Positions 1-8,366 of a DNA stretch of 64,000 nt are shown here, piece after piece (the first letter of the stretch is position 1; each line of letters opens with the position of its first letter). The translations under genes and the position numbers were made by a program. The notes beneath the pieces are model-generated. The model had not been told where the DNA came from, did no database searches, and saw only the letters and a program-made list of their open reading frames with translations. Origin of the DNA: Sphingobacterium pedocola (GTDB lineage Bacteria > Bacteroidota > Bacteroidia > Sphingobacteriales > Sphingobacteriaceae); the NCBI RefSeq assembly GCF_015209965.1, contig NZ_MU158689.1:1496260-1560259 (forward strand). Direction: 5' to 3'.

Positions 1-556
1 CCAAATTTTCAGAATTTTTGATATCGAGCGCAAAAAAGCCGTTCTTATCCGAAAGCGTAGATGCACGAAAGGCCTCTCTTTCGTAAACACTGGCATTTGC
101 AATTGCCCTATTGGTACGAATATCTTTAATATATCCACTGATCATCGCCCTGTTACTCTCCTTTGAAGAAATATTAGCTGCTACATCCATACGCTCCGGT
201 GCATAGGAAATTAAAATATGGGATGTAGTTTCTTTAAAGCTAAATCTTTCGCCCAATAACCCGGTGAGATAGTCAATAAGCACTCCATTATAAGATTTTT
301 TGTTGACGAGGCTATCAAGGTTTACCAAATCGCTATTAAAAGAAAAATAAAAAGATTCTTTCTTACTGAGACTATCAAATATCTGGCGTATACTGGCACG
401 TTCGTACCGAGGGATATCGACTTGCCTGGATAACTTTCCTTGCGCCCAGACCTGATTATAGGTCAGAAGTATACCGAAAAATACAACAAAAAGTTTTGCC
501 TTTCTAATAATATAAATGATCAACTTGATATCTCTGATAAACTTGAATCTGGACAT
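1..556 (-). CDS. STN / carboxypeptidase-regulatory-like domain protein, N-terminal part (runs off window)
   Basis: The frame is open from an ATG at 556 to the window edge, giving about 185 residues. Residues 1-39 form a signal peptide with a hydrophobic stretch (LFVVFFGILLTYNQVWAQ). Residues about 45-125 resemble the secretin/TonB short N-terminal (STN) fold. From about residue 136 (ISGYIKDIRTNRAIANASVY) a carboxypeptidase-D-regulatory-like beta-sandwich begins. This order is typical of SusC/FecA-like TonB receptors and of shorter STN proteins that follow FecR in Bacteroidota. The gene starts 4 bp after the FecR stop, so the three genes form one transcription unit and this is probably the sigma/anti-sigma signalling partner. 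The barrel cannot be seen here, so receptor identity is inference. Confidence 0.75.
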   Translation of the reverse strand, partial: MSRFKFIRDIKLIIYIIRKAKLFVVFFGILLTYNQVWAQGKLSRQVDIPRYERASIRQIFDSLSKKESFYFSFNSDLVNLDSLVNKKSYNGVLIDYLTGLLGERFSFKETTSHILISYAPERMDVAANISSKESNRAMISGYIKDIRTNRAIANASVYEREAFRASTLSDKNGFFALDIKNSENL

Positions 557-560
557 GTTA

Positions 561-1634
561 TTATTTAATATGGTATTCGTTACCGCGCTTTTCTACTTTT
601 AGATCAAAGGTTCGCACGATCACATGGATAATTTCGGAAATATTCTGTTCCCTAAATGTGGCAGTAAGCAAAAGCTTCTCGTGTTCAGGATTATCCAAAA
701 CAAATTGTTGATCATAGGCCCTACTCAAGACATTCATTACGCGTGAAAGTGGTGTATTTTCAAAAATAAACTCCTGATGTACATAATATTTATAGAGTTG
801 ATCTGGCACAGTGTCTACTTTGACTTTAGTATGTACTGTATCTTGGATAATTAAGGTCTGCTTGGGTGTAAGTACCAATTCTTGATCAGCATAATTTACT
901 TTTACAGAACCTGTTGCAACGATAACTTCTGTTTCTTGTTTACCGCGGCGAACGTGAAAGCTGGTACCTAATACAGTGATCGTTGTCTTACCGGTTTCAA
1001 TTATAAAGGGCCGTTCCATATCTTTCTTAACATCAAAAAATGCTTCTCCTTGAACAAGATTAACCCGCCTGTTTCTGTTGAACAAACTGCTACGATAGCT
1101 TAATTCGGAACGCTTATTCATGCTAACCGCACTCCCATCGGGCAACTTACTGTGCTGCGTATATGATCCTGTTTTGAAATGTTCTTTTTGATTGTACGAT
1201 GAGGTGATCAGAATAGGAAAAAGAGACACGATTGCAACGGCAGCAGCTATTTTCCACCATCCTATCGACATAATCTTTTCTATTGGTGTTAAAACCCTCG
1301 CATTGTACTTTTTATCCTTCAAATTTACAAAATTGATCCAGGCCCGATCGATATCTACTTCTGCCGGCGGATTCATTTCTCTACCTAACTCCCACGCCTT
1401 TTTCATATCCAAATATTCGTTCTCATGATCTGTATCTTCTTTAAGCCATTGTTCTACCAGGTAACGTTCTTCCATTGTTCCCTCTCCCAAAATATATTTA
1501 GTGATCAACTCCTTTTTCATATCCAAATATTCGTTCTCATGATCTGTATCTTCTTTAAGCCATTGTTCTACCAGGTAACGTTCTTCCATTGTTCCCTCTC
1601 CCAAAATATATTTAGTGATCAACTCCTTTTTCAT
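561..1634 (-). CDS. FecR-family anti-sigma factor with duplicated N-terminus
   Basis: Inner-membrane regulator that holds an ECF sigma factor and receives a signal from an outer-membrane receptor. One transmembrane helix lies at about residues 126-144 (WWKIAAAVAIVSLF). The FecR domain follows (LPDGSAVSMNKRSELSYRSS; GEAFFDV; VLGTSFHVR), then a C-terminal DUF4974-like module from about 285. The cytoplasmic sigma-binding head is odd: residues 1-38 and 39-76 are identical, the result of a perfect 114-bp tandem duplication. A third MKK follows at 77. The in-frame repeat leaves the rest intact; an internal ATG at 1520 would give the normal-length protein. It overlaps the sigma gene by 4 bp (ATGA). 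Confidence 0.93.
   Translation of the reverse strand: MKKELITKYILGEGTMEERYLVEQWLKEDTDHENEYLDMKKELITKYILGEGTMEERYLVEQWLKEDTDHENEYLDMKKAWELGREMNPPAEVDIDRAWINFVNLKDKKYNARVLTPIEKIMSIGWWKIAAAVAIVSLFPILITSSYNQKEHFKTGSYTQHSKLPDGSAVSMNKRSELSYRSSLFNRNRRVNLVQGEAFFDVKKDMERPFIIETGKTTITVLGTSFHVRRGKQETEVIVATGSVKVNYADQELVLTPKQTLIIQDTVHTKVKVDTVPDQLYKYYVHQEFIFENTPLSRVMNVLSRAYDQQFVLDNPEHEKLLLTATFREQNISEIIHVIVRTFDLKVEKRGNEYHIK
1406..1634 (-). repeat. Perfect 114-bp tandem duplication inside fecR
   Basis: Two head-to-tail identical 114-bp copies (about 1407-1520 and 1521-1634) encode two identical 38-residue segments. Both boundaries carry the same 11 bases TATGAAAAAGG (the start codon region and codon 77), so the duplication can be explained by slippage or recombination between these short homologies. 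The absence of any difference between copies means it is recent or an assembly artefact. Confidence 0.95.
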
Positions 1635-2164
1635 AACCCAAACATTAATGTTAATACTAAAACGGTTAAATAGTCCACCAGATAGATCCGCAGATGCCGA
1701 AGTGCTTTGGTCATATGTCCCTCTACTGTTTTTAAAGACAAATTGAGCTCATTTGCAATTTCCTGATTCTTCAACTCTTGAAACCTGCTCATCTCAAAAA
1801 CCGTTCGACATTTCTCTGGCAAATGCGATAGCGCTGCATGTAATTGCTTCTTTAACTCGGTATCGCTACCATCATTATATCCTTCCGCAGCCACATGTTG
1901 TGACTGATATGTTTCGTACTGCTTTTTCAGTCGATTCCGCTTCAATAGGTTTAGGCTTTCGTTGTATACTGCCCGATATAGGTAAGCCCGCACGGAAGTA
2001 TGGATCAACTTCTCCCAGTCTCTCTCCCAGAGCTTTAAAAACACCTGCTGAACTACTTCTTCAGCAACATCCGTATCCTCAAGAAACCGATAAGCGTATC
2101 CATGCAATTCACGGAAATGCATGCGAAATATTTCTTCAAACTTCTTCTCTGTTTGTAACGACAT
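1631..2164 (-). CDS. ECF RNA polymerase sigma-70 factor (Bacteroidota type)
   Basis: Sigma factor of 177 residues with region 2 at about 10-75 (FEEIFRMHFRELHGYAYRFL, then VAEEVVQQVFLKLWE) and region 4 at about 110-160 (LPEKCRTVFEMSRFQELKNQ, then IANELNLSLKTVEGHM helix-turn-helix). Length and motifs match the small ECF factors that pair with FecR in this phylum. It is first in a minus-strand unit with fecR (4-bp overlap) and the STN protein, so it probably directs transcription of the receptor locus when the anti-sigma factor is released. The hydrophobic C-terminal tail (YLTVLVLTLMFGL) is slightly unusual. The target promoter is not identifiable here. Confidence 0.93.
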   Translation of the reverse strand: MSLQTEKKFEEIFRMHFRELHGYAYRFLEDTDVAEEVVQQVFLKLWERDWEKLIHTSVRAYLYRAVYNESLNLLKRNRLKKQYETYQSQHVAAEGYNDGSDTELKKQLHAALSHLPEKCRTVFEMSRFQELKNQEIANELNLSLKTVEGHMTKALRHLRIYLVDYLTVLVLTLMFGL

Positions 2165-2504
2165 ATTTAATTTTACTTCGTTAATAGCGACTAATACGAT
2201 GTACTGTTTCGCGGTTTAATAGTAAGACAATCAAATTCCGGAATACCCTTGCGTCTCTCCATTTTTTTTATTAATAACTTAAAATATATAAACAAGGGTA
2301 AACGTAATTTCAATTGTCAAACTTAGATAAATTTGCATTTAGATGTTGTTAGATATGCGTAGAATAAAAATGATAATTATTTATAGCGGTAATCTTAAAA
2401 AAGCTTTTTTATGTTTGTAATTATCTTCTTGCTTGGCTTTTCCTGCCTATTTTTTGCGATACTTTTCTATCTATTATATACGTTAACGAGGTATATTCAA
2501 GAAA
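2165..2504. other. Intergenic region between divergent sigma and acyltransferase genes
   Basis: AT-rich 340-bp gap that should hold the divergent promoters. A 34-codon ORF with a hydrophobic segment (2411-2515) overlaps the GTG start of the next gene in another frame. No strong promoter match or terminator hairpin was recognised. Confidence 0.5.
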
Positions 2505-3305
2505 GTGTGGATTAAAAATCTCATCTTTATGCAGATAATGGATAAAATATACAATTTCTTGGGATTCTTGATTGGCTCGGTTTTTCACTATAGATCACAG
2601 GTAGCCGTGCAGAATCTAGCAAGGGCATTTCCAAACGCCTCCTATGGGGAAGTAAAGCAGTATCTGCTTTCGTTTTACCGTAATATGGGGCGGGTACTGT
2701 TAGAGAGTATATTTCCTTTCCTTCCTAAGCCCATTGTTGATGCAGCAGCAGTCGAACATCTCCAACAGATACACCATAGTAATAGAAACATCATCTTAAT
2801 AATAGGACATTATGGAAACTGGGAAACGTTGAATAAACTGCCCATGCAAATCGATATCCCGATTCAGGCATTGTATAAGCCGATAAAAAATAAGCTTTTA
2901 AACGGTATTGTGATGAAGCTGCGCGAAAACTATGGTGCGCGAATGATACCAGCACAACACGGAATACGGACATTAATTAAAGAGAAAAATAACCCGAGTA
3001 TTACCTTATTTGTTGCAGATCAGTTTCCGGGACATCAAAACGGCCTGCCTATGCAGTTTCTGAATCAAAACACGTGTATGTTTACCGGGGCCGAAAAGGT
3101 GGCCAAAAAACTTAATGCCTATGTGGCGTACGTAGAAATGGAAGCAACCACGCAGCATCGGTGGAACGTAACGTTTCGGACTATATGCGATTTTGCCGCA
3201 GAAACAGAAGATGGCTTTATTACGGAAGTTTACACGCGATACCTGGAACGGAGTATTCAGCACGATCCATCCTGGTGGCTTTGGACACACCGGCGTTGGA
3301 AATAA
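2505..3305 (+). CDS. LpxL/HtrB-family acyltransferase, short N-terminus
   Basis: Predicted lipid A or lysophospholipid acyltransferase at the inner membrane. The catalytic H-x4-E motif is at H102-E107 (GHYGNWE), followed by the family block FVADQFPG and a terminal WLWTHRRWK. It lacks most of the hydrophobic N-terminal anchor (about 25 residues) seen in the paralogue at 43145-44035; compare SVFHYRSQVAVQNLARAFP here with YYVFKYRKSIVISNLQNSFP there. The start shown is GTG at 2505; ATG at 2529 or 2538 is equally possible. An unrelated-frame ORF with a hydrophobic peptide lies just upstream, so a frameshift that removed the anchor is conceivable but unproven. Substrate is not determinable. Confidence 0.85.
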   Translation: MWIKNLIFMQIMDKIYNFLGFLIGSVFHYRSQVAVQNLARAFPNASYGEVKQYLLSFYRNMGRVLLESIFPFLPKPIVDAAAVEHLQQIHHSNRNIILIIGHYGNWETLNKLPMQIDIPIQALYKPIKNKLLNGIVMKLRENYGARMIPAQHGIRTLIKEKNNPSITLFVADQFPGHQNGLPMQFLNQNTCMFTGAEKVAKKLNAYVAYVEMEATTQHRWNVTFRTICDFAAETEDGFITEVYTRYLERSIQHDPSWWLWTHRRWK

Positions 3306-3312
3306 ATGGCGT

Positions 3313-3353
3313 ATAATATATTTAGTATAATATATTTAGTATAATATATTTAC
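3313..3353. repeat. Three 14-bp tandem repeats TATAATATATTTAG
   Basis: TATAATATATTTAG occurs twice exactly (3313-3326, 3327-3340) and a third time truncated by one base (3341-3353), immediately after the acyltransferase stop and 56 bp before the DUF4230 gene. Each copy carries TATATTTA, one mismatch from the Bacteroidota -7 consensus TAnnTTTG, so the array might multiply a promoter element. Confidence 0.9.
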
Positions 3354-3408
3354 GAAAACTTTACAGTTCACTGCATACTATTGGTCTATATTTTGAGTCT
3401 GTTATTAT

Positions 3409-3969
3409 ATGATGAAATTTTTGAAAGTTATAATCGTACTGGCTATTATTGGGGTATTAGGCTGGCTGGTATTTAACCAGATGAGACCAACTAACCGGGT
3501 AGAAACCAGCCATCAGCTTTTGGTTGAACGTATTGAGGCCATGGGCAAGCTGGAGTTGGTGAAATACCGTTTCAGTGATGTGGTGGAGCACAAGAACATA
3601 AGTACCTTCTTACCCGATGCGAGTGTACTCCTTATTATAAAGGCGGATGCCGTGGGCTGTATCGATCTAACAAAGCTTACGGCAGATGATATCCGTGTTT
3701 TTGGAGACTCGGTAGCCATACAGCTGCCTCAACCGGAGGTTTGCTACGTGAAAATAGACCACAAAGCATCAAGAGTATATGATACAAAAATGGCCTTTTT
3801 CAGGGAAGCTGACCTGGTGGGAGAAGGCTTTAAAGCCGCTGAGGCAGAAATAACCAAAGAAGTAAATAAATCCGATATGCTCCAGCAGACGAAAACAAAT
3901 GCGATTAACGTATTCAGACCGCTCTTGCAGGGCTTAGGTTATTCCAAAATAAGCTTATCATTTAATTAG
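3409..3969 (+). CDS. DUF4230 domain protein
   Basis: Membrane-anchored protein of 186 residues. A single transmembrane helix spans about residues 5-22 (LKVIIVLAIIGVLGWLVF) and the remainder is predicted to be outside the cytoplasm. The body matches the DUF4230 pattern: a TSHQLLVERIEAMGKLELVK segment, then VLLIIKADAVGCIDL, then a hydrophobic-charged run ending in the short helix LLQGLGYSKI. The biochemical role of the family is not known to me. It starts with ATGATG; either codon may be used. It stands alone on the plus strand, about 100 bp after the acyltransferase and 150 bp before the NYN gene. Confidence 0.85.
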   Translation: MMKFLKVIIVLAIIGVLGWLVFNQMRPTNRVETSHQLLVERIEAMGKLELVKYRFSDVVEHKNISTFLPDASVLLIIKADAVGCIDLTKLTADDIRVFGDSVAIQLPQPEVCYVKIDHKASRVYDTKMAFFREADLVGEGFKAAEAEITKEVNKSDMLQQTKTNAINVFRPLLQGLGYSKISLSFN

Positions 3970-4118
3970 ATTAATCGATAAACCAGTCTATTTCGTGCTG
4001 TATTCCGTATATTTATCCAATGTTTAAAAGCGCTATATTCCCCCTAGGTTGATTATTCCATGCAAAATTAATAGCTACTTTGGACAAATATTTATAGCGC
4101 TATCTAAAAAATTGAACC

Positions 4119-5222
4119 ATGGCAGAACAAAAAGATCTAAATATTGCTATCCTAATTGATGCGGATAATGTGTCGTATACCAAGATTGAAGGTATTCTCA
4201 ACGAAGTAAAAAGATATGGCATCCCGACGATAAAAAGAATTTACGGAGATTGGACCAGCTCGTATGTAGTGGGTTGGAAGGAAAGCTTACTCATACATGC
4301 GATCACCCCTATTCAACAATACAGTTATACACAAGGAAAGAATTCTACGGACTCTGCGTTGATTATCGATGCCATGGATATATTGCATTCTGACCGTGTT
4401 GATGGTTTTTGTATTGTATCAAGCGACAGTGATTTTACGAGATTGGCTACCCGGCTTAGGGAATCCGGCAAACTCGTGCTGGGTGTTGGGGAAAGAAAGA
4501 CACCGAAACCTTTTATCGCATCGTGTGACAAATTTATTTACGTGGAAATATTAGATAAAAGTAAGGTGGAAGATCGTCTTGAAAATACGGTCAATACGAA
4601 AGAAACCGCACAAAAGCAGTCCCCACTCAAGAAGACTGAGCCCGTAATAGATAAAGAGACGCTATCCCTCTTAAAAGATACCGTCAACGATACGGCTGAT
4701 GAAAGCGGCTGGGCCTTTTTGGCTGAAGTGGGCGGATTGATTATGAAAAGAAAGCCCGATTTTGATCCGCGTAATTATGGTTTTATGAAATTATCCCAGT
4801 TGTTTAAATCGTTAAAATCTGATTTTGAAATTGAGGAAAAGAATACGGAAAAATCAAAAATAAAACACATCTATATCAAAAGTATCACGCATAAATCCAC
4901 ACGTTTATCCGATACAACCCCAACACAAAAGGCTCCTCATGGCATTATTCCTTCGGCAGGAAATAAGATAACAGCCGACGACGTACGCAAAAATCAGATT
5001 CGGATCACAAAAGATGTAAAACCTTTTTTCCCCAGCAGTAACCAAAAAATTAAAGTTTTAATCCGAAATGAATTCGAATGCACTTTTTCCCATCGCGGAG
5101 AACGTCCGCATGTTTTGCGTTTAGGAAAGGAGGCGGCCAATGAATTGGGATTAGCAGAGGGAATTACCCTTGCCTTTACACGGATCGATGACAGGTATTA
5201 TAAGATAGAAAAGGTAAGTTAA
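4119..5222 (+). CDS. NYN (PIN-like) domain protein with OST-HTH/LOTUS domain
   Basis: Putative RNase. Residues 1-145 form an NYN domain of the LabA/limkain type, with acidic residues at D14/D16 (ILIDADN), D78/D84 (NSTDSALIIDAMD) and D103/D105 (SSDSDF) in the order expected for a metal-dependent PIN-like active site. Residues about 172-255 fit an OST-HTH/LOTUS RNA-binding winged helix (GWAFLAEVGGLIMKRKPDF, then GFMKLSQLF). The last ~100 residues form a further unassigned domain (IKVLIRNEFECTFSHRGER). Its stop codon abuts the stop of the convergent dnaE2 with no base between them. An RNA substrate is expected from the family; a link to the SOS block is only positional. Confidence 0.88.
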   Translation: MAEQKDLNIAILIDADNVSYTKIEGILNEVKRYGIPTIKRIYGDWTSSYVVGWKESLLIHAITPIQQYSYTQGKNSTDSALIIDAMDILHSDRVDGFCIVSSDSDFTRLATRLRESGKLVLGVGERKTPKPFIASCDKFIYVEILDKSKVEDRLENTVNTKETAQKQSPLKKTEPVIDKETLSLLKDTVNDTADESGWAFLAEVGGLIMKRKPDFDPRNYGFMKLSQLFKSLKSDFEIEEKNTEKSKIKHIYIKSITHKSTRLSDTTPTQKAPHGIIPSAGNKITADDVRKNQIRITKDVKPFFPSSNQKIKVLIRNEFECTFSHRGERPHVLRLGKEAANELGLAEGITLAFTRIDDRYYKIEKVS

Positions 5223-8200
5223 TTATTTAAAATTTCTTCCCTTATAAAAAACAGCATCTGTTTCTTCTTCATGGGTTTGCAAGTTGCGCAACCAATTGTT
5301 CATATTGTAACATCTCGTTACGACTACATGAATAACTTCTCCTTCTACCTGAATTTTGCCGTCAACCATAAAGAGTTTTGACTGTAATATTTCACGCCGG
5401 TATTTTTCAAACACCTTACCCCATAGCACGAGATTCGCAAATCCTGTTTCGTCTTCTATCGTTACAAATAATACCCCTTTGGCTGTACCGGGCCGCTGTC
5501 GTACCGTAATTATTCCGCAGACTTTTACCGGCATTCCATTCTTTACTAGGTTTAACTTTTCTGTTGGCACGACGTGTAAAAGATCAAGCTGCGGGCGCAA
5601 AAAACTAACGGGGTGCGCTTTGATCGAGAGCGACGTCGTGGCGTAATCCTGTACCACATGTTCACTGGCTGTCATCAGCGGCAGTATGATCTGTCCTTCT
5701 TTCGTGCTTTCTGAAGGTTGTCCCTCAAAAAGGGCTATTGGTCTATCCTTTAATGCGGATACCTCCCATAAGGCCTGTCTTCGGTCTAAACCCAATGAAC
5801 GAAAGCTATCCGCATCGGCCAGTCTTTCCATGGCTGCTATCGCTACAATAGAAGCCAAAGCTTCCACCGTACGGTAACCCGCCCCACGATGCGCAATCAA
5901 CAATTGCACATCCTCTTCTGAGAGCCCCTTGACCTGCCTAAAACCAAGACGCAAAGCATGGTGCTTTATGCCAAATTCACCTTCCAACGTATTGTCCCAG
6001 TGGGAGTGATTGACATCTATAGGCAATACCGTAATGCCGTGATTTCGGGCATCACTTACCAGCTGAGCAGGCTGGTAGAACCCCATAGGTTGGCTATTGA
6101 GCAGGGAGGCGGCAAAGATATCGGGATAATGGTATTTGATCCAACTGGATACATATACCAATAAGGCAAAAGAGGCCGCATGGCTTTCGGGGAAACCGTA
6201 ACTACCAAATCCTTCCAGCTGTCGAAAAACACGATTGGCAAAATCTTCGGAATACCCTTTACCGACCATCCCATCCACCATCTTCCGATGAAAACGGCTC
6301 ACCTCCCCTTTGGCTTTGAAGGTAGCCATGCTCCGCCGCAGCTCGTCTGCCTCGGCCGGTGTAAATCCCGCAGCCACGATAGCAATCTCCATAGCCTGCT
6401 CCTGAAACAACGGCACACCTAACGTACGCTTCAGGATATGTTTGATTTCTTCGGAAGGATAATCTACAAGTTCTTCTTCATTACGCCGACGCAGGTAAGG
6501 ATGCACCATATCGCCCTGTATGGGTCCCGGCCGTACAATAGCTACCTCAATAACCAAATCGTAAAACTCTTTAGGTCGCAGGCGTGGCAGCATAGACATC
6601 TGCGCACGGCTCTCGATCTGGAACACCCCCAGTGTGTCTGCATGGCTAATCATGTCGTATACCTTAGTGTTATCCTGCGGGATATTGGCCAGGGTAAAAT
6701 TTTCTCCATAATGCTGTTTGGCTAGATCAAAAGCCTTACGGATACAGGTCAGCATACCTAATCCCAATACATCGACCTTCAGAAAGCCCAATGCCTCCAG
6801 GTCATCCTTATTCCATTCCAGATTCGTACGTCCTTCCATACGGGCCGGGATAATCGGACAGAGTTCGTGCAACTTCCCCTGCGTAATGACAAATCCGCCC
6901 GTATGTTGCCCCAACTGCCTGGGAAAGCCCATAAGTTGTTCCGATAGCTCCAGTATTTTACGAAAATGGGGATCGGCCGGGTTGAATCCCTGCTCGACAA
7001 AGTGCTCCATCTCGAGTGTTGTATCCCAATGGGAGCCTATGGCATTGGAAAGACGGCCAAGCGCGTCCATAGATAGCCCCATCGCTTTACCCACATCACG
7101 TATCGCTCCTTTGGAACGCTCTTGGGTTACGGTCGCCACAATTGCTGCGCGGTCACGTCCATATTTTTCATAGATGTACTGGATCACCTCTTCCCGTCGC
7201 TCGTGTTCAAAATCCACGTCGATATCCGGTGGTTCATCTCTGGCATCCGACATGAAACGGGCAAATAGCAGATTGATTTTTGTAGGATTGACTGAGGTGA
7301 TCCCCAAACAGTAACAGATCGTAGAATTGGCTGCCGAACCACGTCCCTGACAGAGGATACCGCGTTCGCGGGCAAATCGTACATAATCATATACAGTTAG
7401 GAAATAAGAAGCATAGTTCTTTCGTGCAATAAAATCAAGCTCCATCTCAATGGTTTCTTTTATCTTCGAAGGAATATGATCTCCAAATCGAGTAGCAGCT
7501 CCTTCCCAAGTCAATTGATTCAGTTCTTCTTGTGGTGTACGTCCATCTGTCGTTAATTCTTCGGGATACACATACTTCAGTTGATCCAGCGAAAAACTAC
7601 AGGCATCTGCTATTTCTGTGGTACGCGTGATAGCATCGGGATAAGCCCGAAACAGACGCTCCATTTCTTCCTTGGGTTTTAGGTAGCGTTCGGCATTGGG
7701 ATGCAAACGAAATCCGGCATGATGAATCGTACATTTTTCCCGTATGCAGGTCAGGATATCCTGCAATTCGCGGCGCGATGGTTCATGATAATGTATATCC
7801 CCCAATGCCACCATGGGTGTGTGAAGCCGTTGCCCCAGTTGATTGATCCGAAACAGTTTTTTGGCATCATCTCCCCGGTAAGTACGTGATGCACCCAGAT
7901 AGAACTGATGCTGAAGCGCATCCCTGTATTCTTCAATATGCTGGACGAATTCGGGCTCAAGTTCAAATGAGGGTGTCAACTGATCAGGTGGCAGCGCGAT
8001 GAATTTGATACCTTGACTATGGGCATATACATCGGCCTTATAGAGGTAACATTTTCCCTTCTCGGCACGCAGATTACCGGTAGTGAGCAAGGTTGAAAGC
8101 CTTCCATATGCCGCTAGATCTGTGGGGTAAGCCAATAAACCAGGTCCATCCAACAAATCAAGCCGACAAGCCGGAATAAGACGTATCCCGTGCTTACGTG

Positions 8201-8366
8201 TGGCGACATGAGCCCGCACGATCCCCGCCATGCTATTCCGGTCGGTCACTGCCAATGCTTTATATCCAAGCTGTGCAGCCTGTTCCACCAGTTCCTCCGG
8301 ATGGGAAGCACCGCGAAGAAAACTGAAATTGGTGGTTACCTGTAACTCTACATATCCAATAGTCAT
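5223..8366 (-). CDS. dnaE2: Error-prone DNA polymerase III alpha subunit DnaE2 (ImuC)
   Basis: C-family polymerase of about 1047 residues for translesion synthesis with ImuA and ImuB. Visible are the N-terminal PHP domain (ELQVTTNFSFLRGASHPEEL; ALAVTDRNSMAGIVRAH), the polymerase aspartates (PPDIDVDFEHERREEV), the GSAANSTICYCLGIT block, and a C-terminal OB-fold (KVCGIITVRQRPGTAKGV). I chose ATG 8366 (MTIGYVELQ) over the longer frame start at 8393 because it aligns with the family start and makes TGATG overlap with the imuB stop, i.e. translational coupling. The gene is last in imuA-imuB-dnaE2. No TGA/TAA interruption is seen, and the length is normal for the family. Confidence 0.96.
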   Translation of the reverse strand: MTIGYVELQVTTNFSFLRGASHPEELVEQAAQLGYKALAVTDRNSMAGIVRAHVATRKHGIRLIPACRLDLLDGPGLLAYPTDLAAYGRLSTLLTTGNLRAEKGKCYLYKADVYAHSQGIKFIALPPDQLTPSFELEPEFVQHIEEYRDALQHQFYLGASRTYRGDDAKKLFRINQLGQRLHTPMVALGDIHYHEPSRRELQDILTCIREKCTIHHAGFRLHPNAERYLKPKEEMERLFRAYPDAITRTTEIADACSFSLDQLKYVYPEELTTDGRTPQEELNQLTWEGAATRFGDHIPSKIKETIEMELDFIARKNYASYFLTVYDYVRFARERGILCQGRGSAANSTICYCLGITSVNPTKINLLFARFMSDARDEPPDIDVDFEHERREEVIQYIYEKYGRDRAAIVATVTQERSKGAIRDVGKAMGLSMDALGRLSNAIGSHWDTTLEMEHFVEQGFNPADPHFRKILELSEQLMGFPRQLGQHTGGFVITQGKLHELCPIIPARMEGRTNLEWNKDDLEALGFLKVDVLGLGMLTCIRKAFDLAKQHYGENFTLANIPQDNTKVYDMISHADTLGVFQIESRAQMSMLPRLRPKEFYDLVIEVAIVRPGPIQGDMVHPYLRRRNEEELVDYPSEEIKHILKRTLGVPLFQEQAMEIAIVAAGFTPAEADELRRSMATFKAKGEVSRFHRKMVDGMVGKGYSEDFANRVFRQLEGFGSYGFPESHAASFALLVYVSSWIKYHYPDIFAASLLNSQPMGFYQPAQLVSDARNHGITVLPIDVNHSHWDNTLEGEFGIKHHALRLGFRQVKGLSEEDVQLLIAHRGAGYRTVEALASIVAIAAMERLADADSFRSLGLDRRQALWEVSALKDRPIALFEGQPSESTKEGQIILPLMTASEHVVQDYATTSLSIKAHPVSFLRPQLDLLHVVPTEKLNLVKNGMPVKVCGIITVRQRPGTAKGVLFVTIEDETGFANLVLWGKVFEKYRREILQSKLFMVDGKIQVEGEVIHVVVTRCYNMNNWLRNLQTHEEETDAVFYKGRNFK

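Noticed and set aside
2411..2515. 34-codon plus-strand ORF with a hydrophobic segment (MFVIIFLLGFSCLFFAILFY and on)
   Set aside because: It overlaps the GTG start of the acyltransferase in another frame, has no clear ribosome-binding site and no recognisable family; kept only as a note on a possible lost anchor.
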